From Actinomyces sp. ZJ308 (GTDB lineage: Bacteria; Actinomycetota; Actinomycetes; Actinomycetales; Actinomycetaceae), in assembly GCF_011752065.1 (NCBI RefSeq), contig NZ_JAAIJY010000015.1:1-64000 (forward strand): a stretch of 64,000 nt of DNA, given 5' to 3'. Positions within the stretch are counted from its first letter, which is position 1; each line of letters starts with the position of its first letter. The notes below the pieces were generated by a model, which made no database searches, was not told where the DNA came from, and saw only the letters and a list, made by a program, of their open reading frames with translations. Shown piece by piece: positions 18,839 through 28,278 of the stretch. Position numbers and translations under genes: made by a program.

Positions 18839-20293
18839 TCAGCCCCGCCTTGCTGCGTCGTCGGGCTCCCAGACACCGGGGACCACGTCTCCGGGCAGGA
18901 GGGTGTTGCCGTGGCCGACGAAGGTCGGCTCGGTGATGTCCTGGGCGCGCTGGGCCTCGAAGTCTCGCAGCGCCCCGATGACCCAGGGGGCCAGGCGGAT
19001 GATGACGACGAGGTTGAGCACGCCCAGCAGCCCCAGGGCGATGTCGGACAGGGCCCACACGACGGGCAGGGTCAGGACCGTGCCGCCGAAGGCCGCGGCG
19101 GTCAGGATGATCCCGAAGACCTGCTCGGCCCGGCGCTCCCCGCCCAGGAAGTTGACGTTGACCTGGGCGTAGGAGTAGCAGCCCAGCACCGTGGAGAAGA
19201 CCAGGACGAAGATGAGCACCACCATGGGCCAGGTGGTCCAGGTCCCCAGGTGCTCGACGACGGCCTGCTGGGTGAGGATCGCCCCGACCAGGGAGTCGTC
19301 GCCGGGGCGGTAGGTGTCGGTGGCCAGCAGGATGAGCAGTCCGGTGGCCGTGCACACGAGGATCGTGTCGACGAAGACCCCGAAGGACTGGATGAGCCCC
19401 TGGCGCACGGGATGGGCGACGGTGGCGGTACCGGCGGCGTTGGGGACGGTGCCCAGGCCGGCCTCGTTGGAGAACAGGCCGCGGCGCACTCCGTTGAGCA
19501 GCGCGGCGAGAACTCCGCCCGCCGTGCCGAAGAGGGCCTCGTTGAGGCCGAAGGCCCCTTCGACAATGCTCATGAGGACCTCGGGGAGCCGGCCCACGTT
19601 GAGGACGATGACGACCAGGGCGACGATCACGTAGGCCAGGGCCATGATCGGGGACAGCCACTCCGCGACACGGGCCACCAGGCGCACTCCCCCCAGGACC
19701 ACGGGGGCCGTCAGCAGGACGAGGAAGACCCCGACCATCCAGCCCGAGAGGCTGGGAACGGTGGCGGTGATGACCTCGGCCAGCGAATTCGTCTGCACCA
19801 TGACCACTGTGACACCCACCGAGACGATGCACAGGGCGGCGAAGACCTTGCCCCACAGGGCCGATCCCAGCCCGTTCTTGATGTAGTAGGCCGGGCCCCC
19901 GCGGAAGGTGAAGTCACGGCCGCGCTCCTTGAAGATCTGTGCGAGCGTGGACTCCACGAAGCTGGTGGCCATGCCGATGAGCGCGACAACCCACATCCAG
20001 AACAGGGCGCCGGGGCCGCCGGCCACGATCGCCAGGGCGACTCCGGCGATGTTGCCGATGCCGACGCGCGCGGCCAGTCCCACGGCGAAGGCCTGGAAGG
20101 AGGAGATGCCTCCCTGGGCGCCGGAGCGCGACCCGGACAGCGAGTTGAGCATCGTGCCGAAGTGGCGCAGCTGCACCCCGAAGGTGCGTACGGTCAGGTA
20201 GATGCCGGCGAGGATGAGGAGGGCTGCGAGGAGATAGGTGTAGAAGAAGTCGTCGACGGAGTTGAGCAGGTTCTCGATACTGGTGAGGTTCAT
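18839..20293 (-). CDS. Sodium/alanine symporter family (AGCS) protein, paralogue C
   Basis: A 484-residue AGCS transporter with TVRTFGVQLRHFGTML, SSFQAFAVGLAARVGIGNI and NGVRRGLFSNEAGLGT. The ATG at 20293 overlaps the stop of paralogue D (ATGA), and an AGGAG Shine-Dalgarno sits in the end of D. Middle gene of the D-C-B operon. Confidence 0.93.
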   Translation of the reverse strand: MNLTSIENLLNSVDDFFYTYLLAALLILAGIYLTVRTFGVQLRHFGTMLNSLSGSRSGAQGGISSFQAFAVGLAARVGIGNIAGVALAIVAGGPGALFWMWVVALIGMATSFVESTLAQIFKERGRDFTFRGGPAYYIKNGLGSALWGKVFAALCIVSVGVTVVMVQTNSLAEVITATVPSLSGWMVGVFLVLLTAPVVLGGVRLVARVAEWLSPIMALAYVIVALVVIVLNVGRLPEVLMSIVEGAFGLNEALFGTAGGVLAALLNGVRRGLFSNEAGLGTVPNAAGTATVAHPVRQGLIQSFGVFVDTILVCTATGLLILLATDTYRPGDDSLVGAILTQQAVVEHLGTWTTWPMVVLIFVLVFSTVLGCYSYAQVNVNFLGGERRAEQVFGIILTAAAFGGTVLTLPVVWALSDIALGLLGVLNLVVIIRLAPWVIGALRDFEAQRAQDITEPTFVGHGNTLLPGDVVPGVWEPDDAARRG

Positions 20294-21843
20294 GCGTCGG
20301 CTCCTGTCGAGGCGGCGGGTTGGCTGCTGGCCGGGGTGGCTGCGGGAACGGCGTCGGCAGTCTCATCCTGCTCGTCCGGCTCGGTGGTCTGGGGACGCTC
20401 GCCGCCCCAGACGTCGCCGGGGAGGTCTCCGGGCAGGTACGGGTTGCCGACACCATTGAAGACGGGGACGGCCCGTCCCTGTGCGCGCTGGGCGTCCCAG
20501 TCCCTGAGGGCGCCCACACCCCAGCGGGCGAGCCAGATGAGGGCGACCAGGTTGGTCAGGGTCATGACGGCCATGGTGATGTCGACGGTGTTCCACACGA
20601 CGGTCAGGGTGGCGAGGGCTCCCAGGCCGGTGGAGGCCACCGAGACCAGGCGGGGCAGCCACCGCCACACGGGCCGCTCGGAGATGAAGGTCATGGAGAC
20701 CTCCGAGTAGGTGGCGGCGGCGATGATGGAGGAGAAGGCCAGGACGAAGATGACGATGGCCATGGGCACGGCCGTCCAGCTGCCGAGGGTGGCGGCGACG
20801 GCGTCGGAGGTGAGGGTGCCCGCGGCATCGGGGGTCAGGGTGCCGGCCTCCACCAGGGCGGGGCTGTAGACGCCGGAGACCAGGATGATGAAGGCGGTCG
20901 CGGTGCACACCACGATGGTGTCGACGAACACGCCCAGGGACTGGATGAGCCCCTGCTGGACGGGGTGGGCCACGGTCGCGGTGGCGGCGGCGAAGGGCGC
21001 GGTGCCCTGACCGGCCTCATTGGAGAACAGCCCGCGGCGGGTGCCGTTGGTCAGGGCCGCGATGATGCCGCCGGTGACTCCTCCGGCGAAGGGGTAGGGG
21101 CCGAAGGCCGAGGACACGATGGTGGCCAAGACACCCGGGAGCTGGGTGATGTGGAGGGCGACGATGACCACGGCCATGACCACGTAGACCAGGGCCATGA
21201 CGGGAGCCATCCACTCGGTGACGCGGGCGACCCGGCGCACGCCTCCGAGGATCACCAGCGCCGAGAGCCCCACGAGCACCGCGGCGGCGACGGACGGGCT
21301 CAGGTTCAGCGGGGAGCCCGGGCCGATGACGCCGGCGACGGCGTTGGACTGGACCATGATGATGGAGAAGCCGCAGGTGAAGATCGTCAGGCAGGCGAAG
21401 AGCACTCCCAGGGGACGGCTGCGCAGCCCCCTGGCCATGTAGTAGGCGGGTCCGCCGCGGAAGGAGCCGTCGGCGTGGCGGACCTTGAACATCTGGGCCA
21501 GGGTGGCCTCGAAGAAGGCGGTGGCCATGCCGACCAGGGCCACGACCCACATCCAGAAGATGGCGCCGGGCCCGCCCAGGATGAGGGCGGCGGCCACGCC
21601 GAAGACGTTGCCGATGCCCACGCGGGCGGCCAGAGAGATCGTGAAGGCCTGGAAGGAGGAGATTCCTCCCTGTGCACCGGAGCGTGATCCGACCACCTGG
21701 CGGAACATGTCCGGCAGGCGGCGCAGCTGGACGGCGCCGGTGCGGACGGTCATCAGGATCCCGGTACCGACGAGCACCCACATGGTGATGTGGAGCGTGA
21801 TCCAGTCCGAGACCGCCTCAAGCTGAGCGGCTAGGGCATCCAT
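20290..21843 (-). CDS. Sodium/alanine symporter family (AGCS) protein, paralogue D
   Basis: A 517-residue AGCS transporter with TVRTGAVQLRRLPDMF, SSFQAFTISLAARVGIGNV and NGTRRGLFSNEAGQGT. A low-complexity tail rich in Ala/Thr/Glu/Pro (about 35 residues) ends the protein. It is first gene of the operon D-C-B. The 180 bases upstream of ATG 21843 contain no gene; no clear promoter was recognised there. Confidence 0.92.
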   Translation of the reverse strand: MDALAAQLEAVSDWITLHITMWVLVGTGILMTVRTGAVQLRRLPDMFRQVVGSRSGAQGGISSFQAFTISLAARVGIGNVFGVAAALILGGPGAIFWMWVVALVGMATAFFEATLAQMFKVRHADGSFRGGPAYYMARGLRSRPLGVLFACLTIFTCGFSIIMVQSNAVAGVIGPGSPLNLSPSVAAAVLVGLSALVILGGVRRVARVTEWMAPVMALVYVVMAVVIVALHITQLPGVLATIVSSAFGPYPFAGGVTGGIIAALTNGTRRGLFSNEAGQGTAPFAAATATVAHPVQQGLIQSLGVFVDTIVVCTATAFIILVSGVYSPALVEAGTLTPDAAGTLTSDAVAATLGSWTAVPMAIVIFVLAFSSIIAAATYSEVSMTFISERPVWRWLPRLVSVASTGLGALATLTVVWNTVDITMAVMTLTNLVALIWLARWGVGALRDWDAQRAQGRAVPVFNGVGNPYLPGDLPGDVWGGERPQTTEPDEQDETADAVPAATPASSQPAASTGADA

Positions 21844-22023
21844 GGGAGATTCGGCCTTTCACGGTGTCGCAGGTGGGGACGGCCCGCATGGTCTCACGAA
21901 TCGGCGCGCGGGACATAGCACGGTCGCTGCTTAGGACGCGGCGCGGTCTTCCGACGACGGCGACTGCCGTCACCGTTGGCACCCGGAAGGGCAACGACGA
22001 GGCCTGGGTAGCAGCGGCATCCT

Positions 22024-23220
22024 TCAGGACTGGGGCAGGTTTGCCGGTGGATCGGCCGGCGCCCAAAGATCCTGGTGATCGACGACCAGCTGGACGGGCC
22101 GGCCGTCCTCGTCGAGTCCCCAGTAGGCCTGGGCGGCGCCGTACTGGCGGCCGGAGTACGTCGAGGCACCGATGGGACCGGATCCCGGATCCATGAGGAA
22201 CGTCTGGTCCACCTGCCGTTCCACCCGTGAGTGCTGCCGGTGGGTCATCCCGAAGAAGGCCTCGGCATCGGCAATGCATCCGTTACCCGACCTGGTGTCC
22301 AGCTCATCCCAGGGATGGACGTCCATGGAGCGCACGTGCTTCGTCATGACGGTCGCGTGCTTCCATTGCACCGGCTCACGGTCCGTGAGGATGACGCGCA
22401 ACGCGGCGACGAACTCCCCCTCCTCGAACGTGCCGAGCAGTGCCTGCGCCCGGGTCACTCCGGGATCGATCCTGAGGGCTACCAGGCACATCTCTCCGTA
22501 AGGGTCCCCCGCCGCCAGGTAGCTGCCGTGCGGGAACTGCCCGATCTCCCGGACCTCGACCGGCCCGACCTCGGCGTTGCGATACACCTCGGCAACGGCC
22601 CGGGCGCGCAGCGAGGCGAAGACCTCCGGATCGTCCTCCTCTTCGACTCCCTCCTGCCACTGCGTACTGTCAGCGAGGACGTCCTCGACGTAGTCCTCGC
22701 TGAGCGCCTCACAGGCCCAGGAGGCGGCGAACACGGCCGCGGGGTCGGGCATGTCCTCCTTGTGCTGCGCCTCCATGGGCTCCGTCTTGTCGGCAGCGAT
22801 TTTCCATGCCTCGAGCACGTCCTTGTCCACCAGTGGGGAGCCCGGCTCCTCGTCGTACTCGTCAATGGTGTCGATCCGCCAGTCATCGCCGATACGAACC
22901 AGCATCATCTCAATGATGGGGTGTCCATAGGCGCGGGAGTCTCGTTTGAGCCTCGCCCTCGTCATGTTGCCGTAGACCTCGATCTTCTCGATCTCAACAG
23001 TATCCGGGCTGAAGTCAGGAGAACTACCAAAGCTGAGGGCGTACTGGCGGTAGAACTCGCCATTCCTGTGCGCGACGTCGATCTCACGTAGCTTCTCACT
23101 CCAGGCATCGAAACCATCATGTGGCGCCCCCTTCTCCCTGTTGTCAAAGAGCGGTTTGACCTCGGCGTGGGCGGCGGCGTAATCAGCGATAAAGGCCTCG
23201 ATGCGGGCTCTCGGGTCCAT
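22024..23220 (-). CDS. NTF2-like / DUF4241 two-domain protein, possibly immunity-type
   Basis: A 398-residue cytoplasmic, acidic protein. Residues ~1-125 resemble NTF2-fold immunity proteins (FIADYAAAHAEVKPLFDNRE, with a WRIDTIDEYDEEPGSPL end). The C-terminal ~200 residues fit DUF4241 (DPYGEMCLVALRID, GNGCIADAEAFFGM, SGRQYGAAQAYWGLDEDG). Both folds occur among bacterial polymorphic-toxin immunity proteins, but no toxin gene is next to it, so the role is unproven. The starts at 23223 and 23220 are adjacent ATGs after AAGGAGA; the second has the better spacing. It is transcribed divergently from the helicase. Confidence 0.7.
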   Translation of the reverse strand: MDPRARIEAFIADYAAAHAEVKPLFDNREKGAPHDGFDAWSEKLREIDVAHRNGEFYRQYALSFGSSPDFSPDTVEIEKIEVYGNMTRARLKRDSRAYGHPIIEMMLVRIGDDWRIDTIDEYDEEPGSPLVDKDVLEAWKIAADKTEPMEAQHKEDMPDPAAVFAASWACEALSEDYVEDVLADSTQWQEGVEEEDDPEVFASLRARAVAEVYRNAEVGPVEVREIGQFPHGSYLAAGDPYGEMCLVALRIDPGVTRAQALLGTFEEGEFVAALRVILTDREPVQWKHATVMTKHVRSMDVHPWDELDTRSGNGCIADAEAFFGMTHRQHSRVERQVDQTFLMDPGSGPIGASTYSGRQYGAAQAYWGLDEDGRPVQLVVDHQDLWAPADPPANLPQS

Positions 23221-23305
23221 CATTCTCCTTGGCGGTAACTGAGCGGAAGGCAGGTTTCCTAGCATGCCACAGGCCAGCCACTCACCCTCATGAGACGATG
23301 GCGCG

Positions 23306-26005
23306 GTGACCACCCAGACCGCTCCGGCCCTCAACGCGATGCTCGACGCCCTCATCCCGGCTGATGACCCCGAGCGCGTCCCCGAGCCCGAGGAGGTCTA
23401 CCTGGCCTTCTCCGAATGGGCGGAGACAACCGGCCGTCCGCTCTACCCGCACCAGGACGAGGCCCTGTCCGAGATCCTTGAGGGCCGCCACGTCATCGCC
23501 GCGACCCCGACCGGCTCGGGCAAGTCGATGATCGCGCTGGCCGCCCACACCGTCTCGCTGGCCCGCGGAGGCCGCTCCTACTACACGGCGCCCCTCAAGG
23601 CGCTGGTCAGTGAGAAGTTCTTCGAGCTGGTGCGCTTGTTCGGAGCGGACAACGTCGGCATGGTCACCGGGGACACCTCCATCAACGCCGCCGCCCCGAT
23701 CATCTGCTGCACGGCGGAGATCCTGGCCAATCAGTCCCTGCGCGAGGGCGAGGACATGGACGTGGACTGCGTCGTCATGGACGAGTTCCACTACTACGCC
23801 GACCCCCAGCGCGGCTGGGCCTGGCAGGTGCCCCTCCTCGAGCTGCCCCAGGCGCAGATGGTGCTGCTGTCGGCCACTCTGGGCGACGTCTCCTTCTTCG
23901 TGCGTGACCTGCGCGAGCGCACGGGTCGCGAGGTCGCCGTCGTCGACGACGCCGTCCGGCCGGTCCCCCTGGAGATGGAGTACGTCGTCGAGCCGATCGG
24001 TGAGCTGCTCCAGCGTCTGGTGGGGCAGGACAAGGCCCCGGTCTACGTCGTCCACTTCTCCCAGAAGGAGGCGGTCGAGCGCGCCACCTCACTGCTCAGC
24101 GTGGACCTGGTGCCCAGGTCCCGCAAGGCCGAGGTGGCGCGCGCCCTGGGCGACTTCCGCTTCGGCGGGGGTTTCGGGGCGACACTCTCGCGCCTGCTGC
24201 GCGCCGGGATCGGCGTGCACCACGCGGGCATGCTGCCGCGCTACCGAAGGCTTGTGGAGCGCCTGGCCCGCGAGGGCCTGCTGTCAGTCATCTGCGGCAC
24301 GGACACGCTCGGGGTGGGGATCAACGTGCCGATCCGCTCGGTGGTCATGACCTCGCTGGTGAAGTTCGACGGCTCGAAGGAACGTCACCTCACCGCACGC
24401 GAGTTCCACCAGATCGCCGGGCGGGCAGGGCGCGCCGGCTTCGACACCCGCGGCTACGTCGTCGTCCAGGCCCCCGAGCACGTCATCGAGAACGCCAAGG
24501 CCCTGGCCAAGGCCGGCGACGACGAGCGCAAGCGCCGCAAGATCGTGCGCAAGAAGGCCCCCGAGGGGCGCGTCAACTGGACGGACAAGACCTTCGAGCG
24601 GCTGCGCGACGCGACCCCGGAGACCCTGACCAGCCAGTTCCAGGTCACCACCACCATGGTGCTGAACCTCATGGAGCGCGCCGGTGACCCGGTGGCGGCG
24701 ATGGCCGCCCTGCTGGAGCGCGCCCATGAACCCGAGGCCCAACGGCGCCGGCACGTGCGCCGAGCCCTGGAGATCTACCTGTCGCTGCGCACGGCGGGCG
24801 TCCTCACGCACGTATCCAGTGCCCAGGCGGCCGCCGACGGGCGCCCCCGGCTCCGGCTGGCCGTGGACCTGCCGGCCGACTTCGCCCTCAACCAGCCCTT
24901 GGCCCCCTTCGCCCTGGCGGCCATGGACCTGCTGAACGTGGAGGCCCCGGAGCACACGGTCGACGTGGTCAGCGTCGTCGAGGCGACCCTGGACGACCCG
25001 CGCCCGCTGCTCTACGCCCAGCAGCGCGCCGCGCGCGGTGAGGCGATCGCCGCGATGAAGGCCGAGGGGATGGACTACGAGGAGCGCATGGCCGCTCTGG
25101 AGGAGGTCACCTGGCCCCAGCCCCTGGCCGAGCTGCTCACGCCTGCCCTGGAGATGTACAAGCAGGCCAACCCGTGGATCGCCGAGCACGAGCTGGCACC
25201 GAAGTCGGTGGTGCGCGAGATGGTGGAGAACGCGATGACCTTCTCCGACCTCATCTCCCGCTACGAGCTGGGGCGCAGCGAGGGCGTGGTGCTGCGCTAC
25301 CTCACCGACGCCTACCGGGCGCTGCGCCAGGTGGTGCCCGAGGAGCACCGCACGCCCGAGGCCGCTGAGCTCATCGACTGGCTGGGGGCTCTCGTGCGCG
25401 CCGTCGACTCCTCCCTGCTCGACGAGTGGGAGGCGCTCGGCCAGGCGCAGGCGGGCAGGGCGGTCGAGGTCGCCGGCCTGCTGGAGGGTGATCGCCCCGG
25501 TGCGGACGACTCCGCGGGGGTGGAGCGGGCCTTCGGCGCGGGCGAGGACGGGACGGTCGCCTTCACCCGCAACCGCCACGCCTTCCGGGTCGCGGTGCGC
25601 CGGGAGATGTTCCGGCGCGTGGAGCTCATGGCGCGCGACGACGTCGAGGCCCTGGGGCGCCTGGACGCCTCCTCAGGCTGGGGCGAGGATCGCTGGGATA
25701 CGGTGCTGGGGCGCTACTGGGACGAGTACGACTGGATCGGCACCGACACCTCGGCCCGGGCAGTGGCGCTGGCACCACTCGACGAGGCCCCCGATGAGAC
25801 GGCGCTGGCCGCCGCCGGGGTGAGCGAGCGCCTGCGCGAGGCCCTGGAGACCTCCGGGCGGCAGGTGTGGCTGGCCACGCAGGTCCTGGAGGATCCCGAC
25901 GGCGACCACGACTGGCGCCTGACGGCCCTGGTGGACCTGGCCGAGTGCGACCGCGAGAACCGGGCGGTCGTCCACCTGCTGTCCGTGGGCCCGCAGCAGG
26001 GTTAG
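23306..26005 (+). CDS. Ski2-like DEAD/DEAH-box RNA helicase (DUF3516-type)
   Basis: An 899-residue superfamily 2 helicase. Motif I is TPTGSGKSM, motif II DEFHYYAD, motif III SATLGD and motif VI QIAGRAGRAGFDTRG. The long C-terminal half after residue ~400 matches the actinobacterial DUF3516 extension. It probably acts in RNA turnover, by analogy with Ski2/Mtr4-type proteins. It starts with GTG 23306. GACGAT lies 6 bases before it, a poor leaderless -10 box. Confidence 0.9.
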   Translation: MTTQTAPALNAMLDALIPADDPERVPEPEEVYLAFSEWAETTGRPLYPHQDEALSEILEGRHVIAATPTGSGKSMIALAAHTVSLARGGRSYYTAPLKALVSEKFFELVRLFGADNVGMVTGDTSINAAAPIICCTAEILANQSLREGEDMDVDCVVMDEFHYYADPQRGWAWQVPLLELPQAQMVLLSATLGDVSFFVRDLRERTGREVAVVDDAVRPVPLEMEYVVEPIGELLQRLVGQDKAPVYVVHFSQKEAVERATSLLSVDLVPRSRKAEVARALGDFRFGGGFGATLSRLLRAGIGVHHAGMLPRYRRLVERLAREGLLSVICGTDTLGVGINVPIRSVVMTSLVKFDGSKERHLTAREFHQIAGRAGRAGFDTRGYVVVQAPEHVIENAKALAKAGDDERKRRKIVRKKAPEGRVNWTDKTFERLRDATPETLTSQFQVTTTMVLNLMERAGDPVAAMAALLERAHEPEAQRRRHVRRALEIYLSLRTAGVLTHVSSAQAAADGRPRLRLAVDLPADFALNQPLAPFALAAMDLLNVEAPEHTVDVVSVVEATLDDPRPLLYAQQRAARGEAIAAMKAEGMDYEERMAALEEVTWPQPLAELLTPALEMYKQANPWIAEHELAPKSVVREMVENAMTFSDLISRYELGRSEGVVLRYLTDAYRALRQVVPEEHRTPEAAELIDWLGALVRAVDSSLLDEWEALGQAQAGRAVEVAGLLEGDRPGADDSAGVERAFGAGEDGTVAFTRNRHAFRVAVRREMFRRVELMARDDVEALGRLDASSGWGEDRWDTVLGRYWDEYDWIGTDTSARAVALAPLDEAPDETALAAAGVSERLREALETSGRQVWLATQVLEDPDGDHDWRLTALVDLAECDRENRAVVHLLSVGPQQG

Positions 26006-26637
26006 CCCGCCTCGCTGCCTCCGGCTTCGGGCCTGACCGGTTGCCGCAGCACCGTCCTCATCTTCTCCGGCGCCACACGCCTGGGGTCACTGAGGTAGAT
26101 CTCGTGGTGGGGCCCGTTCCAGGTGAGCCCGAGGCTTGGCATGACCTCGTCGTGCAGGCGCGCCAGGGTGGGGGCCTCGTCATCGTAGGTGCCTACGTGG
26201 AGGATCTGCAGCGACCTGCCCTCGACAAACCGGAGTTCTCGGAGCTCCCCGATGGGAAGCCCGGGCTTCTTGCACCCCGCCCGGGCGAGTCCCTCGGCGA
26301 CGTCCTGGGACGAGACCGCCTCGGGCAGGGGGATCATCATGGTCCAGTCCCACGAGCCCTTGTCGAGGGCGACGAAGGCGGAGCTGTTCGGGCTCGTCCA
26401 CAGGCCCTCGAGGGGACCGACGACGAAGTCGTCACCGGTGCGTTGCTTCAGGACGGAGCGGATCGCGTAGGCGCCCGCATACAGCGCCTGGATCGCGTTG
26501 ACATAGGCGGGCGCGGTATTGGGATCGCCGTGCCCGTCGATCGCCAGGTAGGTCATCGCCGGAACCTCCACCTCCGTGAAGTCGGCCGCCGTTGGCAGAT
26601 ACAGGTCCTTGCGGTCCTTCTTGATGTCAGTCCTCAT
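26002..26637 (-). CDS. GyrI-like small-molecule-binding domain protein
   Basis: The 211-residue product has the GyrI-like/SOUL-type effector fold: PAMTYLAIDGHGDPNTAPAY, then VVGPLEGLWTS, and a C-terminal HEIYLSDPRR. Such proteins bind hydrophobic compounds and are often partners of regulators. The start (ATG 26637) overlaps the end of the padR gene by 11 bases, so the two are translationally coupled. The 3' end overlaps the convergent helicase stop by 4 bases. Confidence 0.85.
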   Translation of the reverse strand: MRTDIKKDRKDLYLPTAADFTEVEVPAMTYLAIDGHGDPNTAPAYVNAIQALYAGAYAIRSVLKQRTGDDFVVGPLEGLWTSPNSSAFVALDKGSWDWTMMIPLPEAVSSQDVAEGLARAGCKKPGLPIGELRELRFVEGRSLQILHVGTYDDEAPTLARLHDEVMPSLGLTWNGPHHEIYLSDPRRVAPEKMRTVLRQPVRPEAGGSEAG

Positions 26638-27145
26638 CGCTTCCTGCTTTCCTCAGAAGGGTACGGGTCCAGGCGAGATCTGCTTCCTGACGCAGGATCT
26701 CGTAGTCGAGAATGGCTAGGGCATGCTCCTCATCGACCTGCTCGCGCCGACTGCGCAGCTGGTTGAGGACCTCCTGGAGCGCCTCGGCCCGCCGTGCGAG
26801 CGCGGCCACCAGCTCGGGGTCATCGAGTCGGGGATAGGCGCCCAGTGCCGGGAGCACGCCCGCGGCGGGCGGGGCCGGAGTATGGACACGCTCACCGGCC
26901 CCCTCACGCAGCTCTCGCCGGCCGGCGTCGGTGATACGGAAGACGGTGCGGCGCCCCGTGGAGCCGTCGTCAGGTTCGACGAGTCCCCGTCCCGCCAGGC
27001 GCTTCAGGACGTAGTAGACGGAGGAGAAGGCCAGGGAGGTCCACTGGCGGTAGCCGCGCCGCTCAATGACCCGGTCGAGGTCATAGCCGTGGCGAGGCTG
27101 CTCGGTGATGAGGGAGAGGACAACGATGTCGGCGTCGGATGACAT
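26627..27145 (-). CDS. PadR-family transcriptional regulator
   Basis: A 172-residue PadR-type repressor. The winged helix is in residues ~8-75 (VLSLITEQPRHGYDLDRVIE, SSVYYVLKRLAGRGLVE) and is followed by the long C-terminal helical dimerisation part (LRSRREQVDEEHALAILDYE). It is co-transcribed with the GyrI-like protein, which may bind or modify the same ligand. A perfect 8-2-8 inverted repeat lies between the start codon and the upstream gene, so autorepression is likely. Confidence 0.9.
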   Translation of the reverse strand: MSSDADIVVLSLITEQPRHGYDLDRVIERRGYRQWTSLAFSSVYYVLKRLAGRGLVEPDDGSTGRRTVFRITDAGRRELREGAGERVHTPAPPAAGVLPALGAYPRLDDPELVAALARRAEALQEVLNQLRSRREQVDEEHALAILDYEILRQEADLAWTRTLLRKAGSDED

Positions 27146-27150
27146 GCCAT

Positions 27151-27168
27151 TACTCTAGCACTAGAGTA
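27151..27168. promoter_or_regulatory. Probable PadR operator
   Basis: TACTCTAG-CA-CTAGAGTA, a perfect 8-2-8 inverted repeat 5 bases before the padR ATG. Its start-proximal arm holds the -10 box (TAGAGT on the minus strand), so a bound dimer would block RNA polymerase. Confidence 0.8.
27152..27157 (-). promoter_or_regulatory. -10 box of leaderless padR promoter
   Basis: TAGAGT, 6 bases, ATG 27145; contained in the operator. Confidence 0.6.
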
Positions 27169-27230
27169 TTTGTGATCAAGACGGTCACCGTGCTGCTGCA
27201 ACGAGTTCTCGACGTCGAAGCGCAGCGGCC

Positions 27231-28229
27231 CTACGCGCCGACCACTGCGGCGAGCTCACGGATCTGGGCCGGGCGGGTACGGCAGCAGCCGCCGACGAGC
27301 CGGACCCCGGAAGCGACCCATGAGGGGGCCAGCGCCGCTAGCTCACCTCCTCCGCCTCCTGCCCGCCAGGTCTTGGTCTGCGGATCGTAGAGGTCACCGG
27401 AGTTGGGGTAGGCCACCAGCGGCTTCGTAGTAGCCGCGCGCAGCACCGGGAGGGCCCGGCCGACAACGTCGGGAGCCACGCAGTTGATGCCGACGGCGAC
27501 GACCGCCTCCTCCCCCTCGGCCCAGCCGATCGCCTCGGCGAGCGGGGTGCCGTCGGCCAGGTGGGCGCCGTCGGGCCTCACCTGGAAGGAGATCCAGCAC
27601 TCGGCCTCGGGGGCGAGGCCCGTGACCATGGCGATGAGCGCCTGGGCCTCGTCCAGGCGCGGCAGGGTCTCCAGGGCGAACAGGTCGATCCCCTCCCCCA
27701 CCAGTGCCTCGATACGAGGAAGGTGAACATCCCGAAAGGCCGGCACGTCAAGGCTCTCGACGTCGTAGGCGCCGGTGTACTCGCTCCCGTCGGCCAGGTA
27801 GGCGCCGTAAGGGCCGAGCCCTCCGGCCACGAGCACCTGCGCCCCGGGATGCTCCAGCTCGAAGCGGCGGACAGCCTCGTCGGCGAGACGGGCCCCGGCC
27901 GCGATGACCCCTCGAGCACCTGAGGCGTCGTGCCCGGCCCGGAGCAGTGCCGGAAGCGTGGCCTGATAGGTGTTGGTCGTGATGACGCGGGCTCCGGCCT
28001 CCAGGTAGTCGGCGTGGACCGCGCGCACGGTCTCAGGCGCTGCGGTGAGTGCGAGCGCCGACCACAGCGCGCCATGGGTGTCGATCCCACGGACGTCGAG
28101 CTCGGTACCCATCGCTCCGTCCAGGACGACCGGGCCGTGGGCCAGAAGATCAGACAGCCGGGCCGAGGCCCGTCGGGGGGACCGGGCGGAGGGCACGGTG
28201 GACACCGTGGATACAGAGGATGTTCGCAT
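27231..28229 (-). CDS. mmuM: Homocysteine S-methyltransferase
   Basis: A 332-residue enzyme moving the methyl group of S-methylmethionine (or S-adenosylmethionine) to homocysteine to give methionine. It shows VLDGAMGTELDVRG, VITTNTYQAT, and the zinc cysteines INCVAP (about 249) and GGCC (about 313-314). ATG 28229 is set by TACCGT 6 bases upstream (leaderless). Its divergent neighbour is the S-methylmethionine permease. Confidence 0.93.
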   Translation of the reverse strand: MRTSSVSTVSTVPSARSPRRASARLSDLLAHGPVVLDGAMGTELDVRGIDTHGALWSALALTAAPETVRAVHADYLEAGARVITTNTYQATLPALLRAGHDASGARGVIAAGARLADEAVRRFELEHPGAQVLVAGGLGPYGAYLADGSEYTGAYDVESLDVPAFRDVHLPRIEALVGEGIDLFALETLPRLDEAQALIAMVTGLAPEAECWISFQVRPDGAHLADGTPLAEAIGWAEGEEAVVAVGINCVAPDVVGRALPVLRAATTKPLVAYPNSGDLYDPQTKTWRAGGGGGELAALAPSWVASGVRLVGGCCRTRPAQIRELAAVVGA

Positions 28230-28235
28230 TGCGAC

Positions 28236-28241
28236 ACGGTA
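28236..28241 (-). promoter_or_regulatory. -10 box of leaderless mmuM promoter
   Basis: TACCGT, 6 bases, ATG 28229. It lies 24 bases from the oppositely directed mmuP -10 box. Confidence 0.55.
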
Positions 28242-28265
28242 GCGAATGGTGACAAGCGCTGCCGG

Positions 28266-28271
28266 TAGCGT
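28266..28271 (+). promoter_or_regulatory. -10 box of leaderless mmuP promoter
   Basis: TAGCGT, 7 bases, ATG 28279. Confidence 0.55.
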
Positions 28272-28278
28272 CCCGCTT

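Noticed and set aside
17358-19856. 832-residue reading of AGCS paralogue B
   Set aside because: The first ~340 residues are an out-of-frame reading of paralogue C, rich in Arg/Gly/Pro; homology begins only at 18833.
18911-21687. Long plus-strand frames (18911-20710 and 20320-21687) opposite the AGCS genes
   Set aside because: Antisense shadows of GC-rich membrane protein genes; strongly Asp/Gly/His-rich, no membrane segments or motifs.
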